Positions 15,001 through 27,519 of a stretch of 64,000 nucleotides of DNA are shown in pieces; position 1 is the first letter of the stretch; each line of letters opens with the position of its first letter. The DNA comes from Glandiceps talaboti (lineage: Eukaryota; Hemichordata; Enteropneusta; Spengelidae), in the NCBI RefSeq assembly GCF_964340395.1, contig NC_135551.1, positions 1,968,501 to 2,032,500 of the forward strand, written 5' to 3'. The position numbers were made by a program, and so were the translations under genes. The notes below the pieces were generated by a model. It was not told the DNA's origin. It searched no databases and saw only the letters and a list, made by a program, of their open reading frames with translations.

Positions 15001-17306
15001 AACAAGTCTATGTACACCAATGTAGATTATGATAGATCAACAAGTCTATGTACACCAATGTAGATTATGATAGATCAACAAGTCTGTGTACACCAATGTA
15101 GATTATGATAGATCAACAAGTCTATGTACACCAATGTAGATTATGATAGATCAACAAGTCTGTGTACACCAATGTAGATTATGATAGATCAACAAGTCTG
15201 TGTACACCAATGTAGATTATGATAGATCAACAAGTCTGTGTACACCAATGTGGATTATGATAGATCAACAAGTCTATGTACACCAATATAGATTATGATA
15301 GATCAACAAGTCTCTGTACACCAATGTAGATTATGATAGATCAACAGGTCTGTGTACACCAATGTAGATTATGATAGATCAACAGGTCTGTGTACACCAA
15401 TGTAGATTATGATAGATCAACAAGTCTATGTACACCAATGTGGATTATGATAGATCAACAAGTCTGTGTACACCAATGTAGATTATGATAGATCAACAAG
15501 TCTGTGTACACCAATGTAGATTATGATAGATCAACAAGTCTGTGTACACCAATGTAGATTATGATAGATCAACAAGTCTGTGTACACCAATGTGGATTAT
15601 GATAGATCAACAAGTCTATGTACACCAATGTAGATTATGATAGATCAACAAGTCTATGTACACCAATGTAGATTATGATAGATCAACAAGTCTGTGTACA
15701 CCAATGTAGATTATGATAGATCAACAAGTCTGTGTACACCAATATAGATTATGATAGATCAACAAGTCTGTGTACACCAATGTAGATTATGATAGATCAA
15801 CAAGTCTATGTACACCAATGTAGATTATGATAGATCAACAAGTCTGTGTACACCAATGTAGATTATGATAGATCAACAAGTCTGTGTATACCAATGTAGA
15901 TTATGATAGATCAACAGGTCTGTGTACACCAATGTAGATTATGATAGATCAACAGGTCTGTGTACACCAATGTAGATTATGATAGATCAACAAGTCTATG
16001 TACACCAATGTAGATTATGATAGATCAACAAGGATGTGTACACCAATGTAGATTATGATAGATCAACAAGGCTGTGTACACCAATGTAGATTATGATAGA
16101 TCAACAAGTCTATGTACACCAATGTAGATTATGATAGATCAACAAGTCTGTGTACACCAATGTAGATTATGATAGATCAACAAGTCTATGTACACCAATG
16201 TAGATTATGATAGATCAACAAGTCTATGTACACCAATGTGGATTATGATAGATCAACAAGGCTGTGTACACCAATGTAGATTATGATAGATCAACAAGTC
16301 TGTGTACACCAATGTAGATTATGATAGATCAACAAGTCTGTGTATACCAATGTGGATTATGATAGATCAACAAAGGATACACTTGAAGTAATATGACTGG
16401 ACAATAATGAATTGAGTGTCAATTTGTATGTTTGGGTTTGTGTTTGGCCATTGGATCAAAGTTATACAATTGCATGAATACACACAAAGTGTTCAATGCA
16501 CAATATAAAATATTCAAGTTTAACTAACTCGGTGGATCATTAACTAACTTGGTGGACAATTAAATAACTGAGTGTGCCATTGAGTAACTCAGTGGGACAT
16601 TAAGAAACTAAGTGGGTCACTAAGTAACTAAGTGGGCCATTAAGTATCTTAATGGGTCATTAATTAAATCAGTGGGCCTTTAAGTAACTCAGTGGGCCAT
16701 TGAGTAACTCAGTGGGCCATTAAGAAACTCAGTGGGCCATTGAGTAACTCAGTGGGCCATTAAGAAACTCAGTGGGCCATTAAGTAACTAAGTGGGACAT
16801 TGAGTAACTCAGTGGGCCATTTAGAAACTCAGTGGGCCATTAAGAAACTAAGTGGGCCATTAAATAACTTAACACATCAATAAGTAACTCAGTGGGTCAT
16901 TAAGTAACTCAGTGGTGGGCCATTGAGTATCTTGGTGGAACATTAAGTAACTCAGTGGGCCAGTTATAACTCAATTGGCCATTAAGTAACTCGGTGGTCC
17001 ATTAAGTAACTCTTTGGAACATTAAGTAACCTGGTAGGCTATTTAGTAACTCAGTGGGCCATTAAGTAACTCAGTGGGGCATTAAGTGACTCAGATGGCC
17101 ATTAAGTAACCTGTGGATCAGTGTCCAATAGACTTACCAGGTCCAGCTCTGGAATGTTCACCAACGTGATGGGTGTAGCAGTTACTGGATAAATCGTAGA
17201 TTACTTTGCATTGCTTTCCGGCTTCTTCACAGACTGAATTGAAGACAACAGAAATACAATTATTGAATGTATTCCACGATATACATACATACACATACAC
17301 ACATGT

Positions 17307-17345
<39 letters not shown>

Positions 17346-17574
17346 TACACACACATACATACATACATACATACATACATACATACATACACACACACAC
17401 AAACAAACAAACAAATACACACATGCATACATACATACATACATACATACATACATACATACATACATACATACATACACACACACACATACATACATAC
17501 ATACATACATACATACACACACACACATACATATTACATACATACATACATACACACACACATACATACATACA

Positions 17575-17608
<34 letters not shown>

Positions 17609-20600
17609 ACATACATACATACATACATACATACATACATACATACATACATACATACATACTGATCACCCCTTGAGCAGTGCCCTAGTGTTGATTAAAA
17701 GTAGAACAACTACGTACTTTCATGTACAAGGTCGATAGCAAATCCTTTCATATCACCATGTTCATCTCTGAGAAGAAAAGAGCAAAACTTTATTTAAAAA
17801 AAACACACATGGTAAATGATAATTAAATGACTAAAGCAAGATTCTTTACTTTGTCCCTGGTGTCCTGAACTCTTCTTATCCACTAGTATTTAGGTAAGAG
17901 ACTGGCTGATACATTCTTAACTTCCTTGCACACTTTCGATCAAGATATGATCCTTGCATTGTTGATTATTTCAACTTATCTGAGGGCATAATTATAACCC
18001 ACAAGACCAGAATAACTAGCTGTGCTTACATATATTGACGATATTATTTCAACACATTTGATGACATAACCCACAATGCAGCACTTACACATATTCCAAG
18101 GCACAATCACAAGCAAGGGATGTCTGGAAGACGTGAACGGTGTCTTCATGTCTGGCCTGGGTTGCTGCTTCGATGAATTTCTTTCCCATTCTTTCTCCCA
18201 TCAGACGGAACAATACAAGTGCACGCATAAGATTGGGTGAACCTTGACCAGCAGCTTGCTACGATGTGGCAGAAAATAATAAAAAAGAAATGGTGTCTAT
18301 AGGATGAATTGGTAGTTCATATCTTCAAGTATTCACTGTTTTGCCATTGGAAAGTGTGTAAAGCTGGCGTAGTTTTATTCAGAAGTTATCAAAAAATTAA
18401 ATCAATATTTTTACGACATTTGTTATGCCCTTGAGTGATTGGCTCAGAAAAACAAATTAAAGAGACGATGCGTTATTTCATAGATGTATTCACAACCAAG
18501 TTAGAAAATAAGAACAATTCTAAAGTAGTGATTGACACAAATTTAATACTATACAGCTGATTTAGTTCTAATCGGATCATGCTAAGGCCTAGTGAGTTAA
18601 TGATGTACAATGCACAACTCATAAACAGACTCAAAATATATTCCCACTAGGTTAACCTTTTAGAAGTATGCATCCCCAGGCTTTCCAGAACATGTGCGAT
18701 TAGTTATGTCTGTAAGTATGTACCAAATAATATTGAATTTGTTGAAGTATGTATTCTTAAGATAGAGCCTAACTACTGAAAATCATTAATTATGCAAATG
18801 CCTCGTTAAAACTAAGAGTTACATCAATAAGCTTTAAGAGACTTGTGCATCCTGGTATCATGTATGTATCAAATTATATTCAATTTGAAGCGTGCATTTT
18901 TAATCTATAGCCATAATACTGAAAATGACTAATTATACAAATGAGTCGTTAAACTTGTCGTCATCGTTCTACTCATATCTGAGTATTCGTGACCTCTGTG
19001 ATGAAGCTTCTCCATTCGTGGCGATTTTGAGCCTTGGTGTAGCAGCTATAAATTGATCTTCCTGTAAGAGTCACAATTCCATCTGTCCGCGAAGTTCCTG
19101 CCTACCTCTGCTTCTTTTTCCCTCCACTTTACCAAACATAATGAGTTTCTCCAGATTGTCTCCAACACGCCTTGCAATGTGACCAAAATACTTCAATTTT
19201 TGTCTCGTAACTGCATCGATGAGGTTGGTTTTTTCTCCAATTTCAAGCAGGACACTTGTATTGGTCCTTTTGGCTGTCCACGGGATGCAAAGAAGCTTCC
19301 TCCAACACCACATCTCAAATGCTTCAATTTTCCTCTGATAAGCAGCATTGACAGCCCATGTCACTAAACTACAAGTTATATCATCAAATTTTATATGACA
19401 CATGCACTTCGTTGTCATCAATGTATGTACCAAATTATATTAAATTTGAAGTGTGCGTTCTTAAGATGTAGCCTAATTACTGAATACCATTAATTATGCA
19501 AATTATTCATTTATATTCATGAAATGTTTACAAACACCTAATTAGTTCTAACCCTTCCCTAAAGAATATGTGCATTAAATTTCATTTCACTTGAGGTAGC
19601 TCTGTTTGAGAAAACGATGACACAGACACACATACACAGCGTCACATAGACAGACAGACACATGCGCGCACTTTTCATCCCTAATATATAACCTTCCCTT
19701 ACGGAAGGTAATTAAATAAATATTTAGTAATCATAATTTTAATAATAATCGCGTTTATTTAAAAATTAACCACCCTACCTAGGGTACTTCGTTATGCTGA
19801 GTTCAAAAAAGGGAGCCATTTTATGGTCATATGTTGCCATGGTAACCAAAATCGCCATAATATGTTAATCATTTTTCTAAAATTTGATATATTGAAAAAT
19901 AATCAAATTTAGTAAGAAATTTCCTTCTTTTTGGCATGTACGAGTTAGTGCTACCTGGTGTAACATAAATTGTATAAATTTGGATCGCTGTTTCAAAGAA
20001 AACGTATGGTAGAGGCGAAAATTATGTCTTCGTTATATACACATACATCTCACAAATAACATTATAAATCTGATAAATATCTTTTTATTTGCCCATTGAC
20101 CATAATACAAAGGGTACTTTGTCGTGCTGAGTTCAAAAAAGTGGTCATTGAATGAAAATTAGTTGCCATGGTAACCAAAATAACCATATTGTGTGGATTT
20201 TTGAAAAATTAGACATAAAACACTTTTAAAAATTAAAATTTAGGAAAAAACATCATTGCTGTCGGAATGTATGGGTTGGTGACATCTGTTGTAACAAGGT
20301 TTCATGATTTTTGAAATTATCTGTATCAAACTTATGCAATTCTGCATTTGGGTACAAGTTGACATAGGTGACTTGATACTGTATATCGTTCGTATATGGA
20401 TAGAATTTTAAAATCCGACAAAGTTACGAAGATCGTCTGCTGCTCTCCAACTGACATTGTAGTATAGTGACAACTTGATGTGCATACATGCGTATATGTA
20501 TGTATTTCTGGGTCCCAAATTCAGGCGATAATAGACACTGATATCATTCATGTCATTGGGGACATGTGGCATCACGGTAGCATCCATTGTTACAGGAATA

Positions 20601-21703
20601 TTGATAAATTATCCAGAAATTCTCAATCATGAGGCTTGCGAGGCGTTGGGTGCGATATATATGGCGACTGTTACACTGTGTGCGCGTGAGACGAATGACG
20701 TCACTAGAATGTAATACAATGTAGCTTTTGCATTTTCGTGTGTGTACATGCAGTACACACATCACATACAAGTACAGTGAGATGGACAATGATAGAAACC
20801 AACTCACCAGCTTATTGTTTACATAACTTTGCGACGACGAGGAATTAATCATCATTAATTTAAACAAAGTAGCTAAAATCATCGATGACTTAAAACAGCA
20901 AGGGACATTGCAAATATTTGTTTCCGACATTTCATAGGCGAATGTTATGCAGTGTTTTTTTTTGGAGTGTCTGCTGATCGGCACCTGTTAACAGCATGTT
21001 GTGCTGGTGACATGTCTGAGATTTTTATGACATCAATTTGAGGAGTATTTCTATGAAAAATAAGCACTGGTTACCTTTGATAAATGGTTACCTAAATACA
21101 CTGAATCCACAGAACTTTAACAGTGTCTGAATCGCGAGCAAGAACTGAGATGATGTGGGGAACGGTTATTTACGTCTACTTTCTAGGGAATTGCATAACA
21201 TATATCCATGGCCGATACATGTATTTGACCTAAAACATGTTGTTTTGTATCTCTTTGTGACGTCGTTATTTTTGTTGTAAAGATTCAGTTTGCTTCATCG
21301 TACATTACAGTTGAGAACTACACGTCTGTTTACATGTAATACAGGTGTCAACATGTGCGTTAGTAGGCATACGTTAGACCATGGTTAGACTGTGGTTAGT
21401 ACCATGCCTTGGCCACGTTTCCTACCCCAATCCTAATTAGCACTTATGATTTTATGTGAATTTCACCTCTTTCTATTTCTATCGTGCACAATGAACCAAA
21501 AAACACAAAACACTAAAAATATACACACTATACTTGGTCATCACAATAATAACCTTTATCGCTGCATTGAACGTTTTGAAGGCCAATAGTAAGCATGTAA
21601 ATGTAACTGGGTTCCCTGACCAATTTAGGAGTTCCCCGGTTGTGGCTCATGACATCTCTCAGACAAAGCGTTATCATTATATAATTTTTAAACCCCTTCA
21701 CTT

Positions 21704-21783
<80 letters not shown>

Positions 21784-23487
21784 TAAATAATTAAATAATT
21801 AAATAATATTAAATAATAATAATTTTTATAATAATCGAGTTTATTTGAATATTAACCACCCTACCTGGGGTAATTTTGTATGCCGAGTTCGAAAAATGGG
21901 GTCATTTTATTAACATCCGTTGCCATGGTAACCAAAATCACCATAATATGTGGATGATTTTTCCAAAATTTGACATTTTGCATTCGGATTAACATATTAT
22001 TACATGTTATTGGCTATTCATGAATGTACAATTTGTAATAAATGAAACAATATTCTTACAACGGTTTACAGTAGCAGAAGTTATGACACAGGTCAAGTCA
22101 ACTTTATGGCCAATCTGATTAAAATCCGATGTGGTGAAAGCGGCTAGATGTCCTTATTTACCTCTATTCATCGTGTTGTGACGTTTGTTTTGTTCGGAGT
22201 GATCGCCAAGGATTTTAATCAGATTGCTTTATGGCATGCCAGCACAATGACATCGCATTTTCGATTGCGATCAATTCAAATCAAAACCATACGATTTTAG
22301 AAGAGATTCAAATTACTTAAAATCTCAAAATTGTATGGCAAGTAACACGGAGATAAAACACCAGATTTAAACTGAATGCCTTCTGTAAGGATTTATGCAA
22401 GCAATTTAGCTCTATATGATATCTGTGATTCGTCAAGTGCCAATGAAAGTTGGTTGTCAAAATTGTTGTTCAAATGCCCGCCATGCCTCCTATTCTCAGC
22501 ACAGGAAAGCTTGCCATCCTCGACTTCACTCGGCTTTTGTGATCCCCTACATACCCGGGATATGGCACGTGGGTGTTGAACTTCCTTCTGTCCCACCACG
22601 AGTTTACACATTCTCAAGATTTTGTTGAGTGGCGCGCCCTCACTGTCACTAATTATATAGAGGTCAATGTATAAGTCACCATTATTGATACATTGTCGCG
22701 AAATTTTCTACGTAGGCTAGACTAGGCTTGGTCTAATTTCCATATTTTGACCACACACATTTGGGTATAAATTATAGATTATTACACTTGATAAATATGT
22801 GAGAGTGTATTTATATCCTGAGATACAGAGCTAGATAAATGATTATGTACAAGCCTTGCAACAAACAGCGGTAGTTTGTTATCGAGAGAAATCGGAAAAG
22901 AACGCGGTAAAAAGGAGACGGTTTGAAGTCAATATAATACTTCCTAAACTTCTAATCGAAAATCTAAAAAGACACGATTTCCCTTTATTCATCTGCGCAT
23001 TACTGTGTGAAATTTGAAAACGATAAGTCCATATTTGACGAAATTGAAACGATGATAAATATTTCACCTGTTTGTGAACTCCGCGCTCATTGTAAACCTA
23101 TTTTAAGGCCAAGAAAAAAATTGTTTTCTGGTGAGTTTGAATCACTTAAATACCCTGCCTTGGTCTTCTTTTTTCTCATGTTTGTGCAGCCAATGCAGAG
23201 CGCAGATCCAAGGGAAACACAAAATATGGTTGGCACGAAACCCCTGAAAACAGAGTCTTTCTCAGATTCGGACCTGAGGCCATCTGACGCTCAATATAAC
23301 GTTCATAAGATAACGCTACCTGAATCTGAATCTGAATCTGAATCTGATGCCAACTTTATACTCGTTCGATCGATTAATTACTCAAATTGGTCATTAATAT
23401 TCATCGGCTTATTACCAAAACCTAATCAGTTCTAGCCATTACCCTATGGAACATGTCCATGAAATTTTGTTTTTTCGGAAATCATGT

Positions 23488-23543
<56 letters not shown>

Positions 23544-24635
23544 GATACACAGACTTCATCGGTATATTATAAACTTCCTTACGGAAGGTACAAATTAAAT
23601 CAAGCGATTGTAGGAGTGCGAATTTGACATTTACTTCCGAATACTATGTCATATTTCCCATAGAAAAACAATGGCCGTGTTCTTTTATGACAACTGAACT
23701 TTGCTCACGTTCAACTTTTTCAAATGCGCACCAATCGGTCTGAAAATTCATAAATAGAGACCAAAGGGGTTTTGTAAAAAATCTCTTGGTTTTAGATGTG
23801 TCATTTTTTAAATTCTTTTCTGGAAAATAATGTGCTATCGCTGACTATGTCATTAAGAAAACCATTGTAATGTGTAAACCGGCACATTTTACCATGTACA
23901 CCTACATAAATACAGACCTCTAACTTCTGTAAGTAAATTACACGTAATACATACAGACTGACCTAGCATTTGCTTTCACAAAAATCAGTCTTCATGAAAG
24001 CTGTGTGGCAAATAAAATCGAGAGTTTCGAGTTATTCCGTATATTTTAGTTTAATACCCGTCAGCAAATAATGCTATCAACAGGTCAGCGATATGTGTTC
24101 CACGGACACTCACCACAGTCAGTACAGTACTACGGCGCTCATATCAGAAAAACTTGAAATCGATATTCTTTTCACTAAACTTTGCGACATTATTTTATGA
24201 CAACTAAACTTCGCTCAGCTCATGTTCAACTTTTTCAAATGCATACCAATCTGTCTGAAAAATCGTAAGTAGAGACCAAAGGGGTTTTGTGATAATCTGA
24301 GTCATCGCTACCGCTACCGTAGCTGTCAATCAAATATTAATGCCTAAATGCTTCGGGGAATACTAGACAATTGAGATCTTCGCTGGGCCGCAGTGCTAGT
24401 GCCAATTTAGTCATAAATAAAACAATATTGTTATACTTTTATTCATATACATGGCAAGTACCAAGCTCCCAATCGTTACGACTTGAAGCTTGAATGGGAA
24501 ATGTTGAACAATTAGTTGTGGGTGTAAAACGTCAACCTTTACACCTCCTACTTATGCACACCAACCATAAGTGATATTCCTCTAAAGTCCTCCCAACATT
24601 TTTCATTATTATATAATATTTAAACCCCTTCACTT

Positions 24636-24685
<50 letters not shown>

Positions 24686-27478
24686 TCCAACTTTCTTTCA
24701 TGCACTGTATTACATAGAACTCCATCGATATTTTTAGTCATATAACCATAACAGTCACTGTACATTAACATGAACAGAGATTTTTTGTTTGTTTCTCATT
24801 ACTTTTCCATGGTAACTATGGTCCGGTTGGTCGTTTAAAAAAAAGTTACAGCAGAAATATCGAAGGGTTTCCGAAAGACTGCGTGTCATTTTGTGTTCCT
24901 CAAGATCAATTTAGATAGATAAGAAATGATGCACAGGCCATACACAACGTCCTTGGAACAAAGAAGCTATTCAATGTCATCACATTGCAGGCTCATGGTC
25001 AGATTTTACAAATACAAATTGATGATAGCAAGAAATTAAGTCTGCCTGCACGGTTCCTTTGGTGACGTGTGTGTACATACAGTGCCAGCTTGTCAGCAGG
25101 AGTGTGACGTTGTTTATATTTGTAATGACAAAATTAATCTTCTTTATGTTTCTCTGCCTCTCCGTTTCCTCCTCTCTGTCTTCTTTTTTATAGAATTCCT
25201 GGTAACCAGCCGTTTCACAGCTTCTCTACACCACTGGCATATTCTCAAGCCCCCTACTTAAATAACTTCCGTCATGGAAGAAATGCTTTGTTTTTTAACA
25301 AGCATTGTGAAACTCTAAACGACGTTAGAGAGGGCGCTGTTCCGCAAAATATTAGAAGCGGGCGCATTTTTTTATGTCAGAGCTGAAAATTCGGCCGGTT
25401 GGGTAATGAGAAACAGAAAAAAAGAATTAGCGTCACACTAATAGATAATAAAAATACGCACTTATAAAGCATCTTTCACAATAGTGTTACGGATGACAGA
25501 CCACAATTTCCTGATAACACAAGTGATCCCGTGTACAAGAGGAGATATGAGAGTGATTCGAGTATAGTTACATGATCTGCCAGCTAGATGCGGAGATCAG
25601 ATACTAACAATAGATGTTGTGAACCATGGCGCTGTCCAATTTTACTGTATTTACTATTTGTGCACTTACCATGCGGTTCATCATCATTGCACGCAACATG
25701 GGCGCGGGTGCATGTCCAGATGTCAAAGCACTTGCGAGGGGTCCACCACCCAAAGGTCCAGCATGTCCGCTGCCACCGAACATATTTCTCATCAACATCA
25801 TTTTCAGTAATGGTTTATCTTCTAAAGCACCTCCTGAAAACAGGAAACTCAGTGGGCCCTTCACGATGCGCTCCTCTTCAGAAGAGGAAATGTCACTTTC
25901 ATCAGATGAGCCCATGCAAAGAGTACCTGAAAAATAAAATGTACAATCATGGCTAATTATCAATCTGTTTAAATTCAAACCTCGATTGCTAGGTGTATAG
26001 GGGTGCTTTCATCTCAAGTGACTCCGAAAGTAACTCGTACTGTTAATGTAGTCTGTGTAAGGTACGCTGTGACGGAGCTTCCTAACACATCGATCAACCC
26101 CTGTCGCCTCGGGAGAGAAGACGGCGTATCTTGCAGTCTACTGTTAATGTTACTGATGTTTTGTTACTGATTTACAGGTGACTTTGGTCCAATTTATGAC
26201 TGTCTAACTTACTCGTAATATCGTACACCCTGAACAGTATTGCATCACTTGTGGGCAATTACAAGGGAGAGGGCCAGGGAATTAGGAGGGGGGAGGCGCA
26301 ACTTTTTACAAATCGGTTCTTTGGGGAAGACCATATTTTCGAAATGAGATAAGGCCAAGGGGAGGGTCACATTTTACTTTGACTCATTATAACGGTACAC
26401 GTACCTAACCCTAGCCTAACCGTCGATGTGGCAGCAGTGCGATGCCAAACTTCCCCAAAAATGCAAAATTAGACAAAATATCATACTACGTCAAATCGCT
26501 GCTGATCATGCTGACATGTACTGAATTAATTGTCAGGTGTGAAGTGTTTGCAGGAACAGTTTGCAGGCCAGGTATCGACCGAATATTTTTTTTGATTCAC
26601 AATCACATTCACATTCGGATCCATGGTAAATTTCATCTTCCGTTTCAATTCTAATTCAATAATGTTAGTTCTTGAATATGTTCACATTCTGTTGAAAACA
26701 TCTATAGATACTCCGAACAGCTCGAACGACATCTCTCTTAAGTTAAAACAGTCAGTATAAAACGCAGGTACAGGCCAGATTAGGTCAGGTCAGGTCAGGT
26801 ATCGACTGAATATTTTTTTTTGGGGGGGGGATTCAAATTCAGATTCAAAGATGTGAATCCGTCAATATATTTGGTGTAGATTTTCAATTGTTGTAAGGTT
26901 ATTCTTTGTCAGCAATTCGCCATCAGTTATCTTTGTTTTCAAAATCACTACATAATTAGTGTCTCCAGTTTTAGGAATCAGTTTTCACATAGATTTCATA
27001 CTTGTTCTTGTACGTACTGTGTGCATTCAAGAGTAACCAGATTTAAACTGAGTGCCTCCCGTAAGGGAATCACTAATTATGCAAATACTTCATTAAACTA
27101 AAAAAACACTATGGTAACAGGCTTTTTTTGGACAAGCGTTATATTGAATTTGAAATATGCATTCTTAAGATACAGCCTAATTACAAAAAATAATTAATTA
27201 TGCAAATTATTCATTAACGCTGTAAGGTACATCAACAAATGTTATAGGACAAATGTATGTTGTTATGTTTAATGAATATACTAAATTATATTGAAATTGA
27301 AGCATGCAGTCTTAAGATATTGCTTATTTAGTTGATTTCATTGATATGCAAATTTCCCCAATTAACATGAACAGATCTTGCTCAAAAACTTCTCAGGTCT
27401 AGCCATTACCCCATACATTATATGTGCTAAATTTCATTATAATTGAGCCAGCCATTATTAAGAAAATGGTAACACACA

Positions 27479-27519
<41 letters not shown>

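Noticed and set aside
11502-16373. CRISPR-like array (38-bp regular repeats)
   Set aside because: Units are directly abutted without spacers, in a eukaryotic intron. It is a minisatellite.
17118-17676. Met-Tyr-Val-Cys and His-Thr-Tyr-Ile frames here and at 30.0-30.7, 33.4-34.0 and 49.7-50.3 kb
   Set aside because: CATA/TATG microsatellites translate this way in all frames. Only the embedded exon 5 of gene A (17138-17233) is real.
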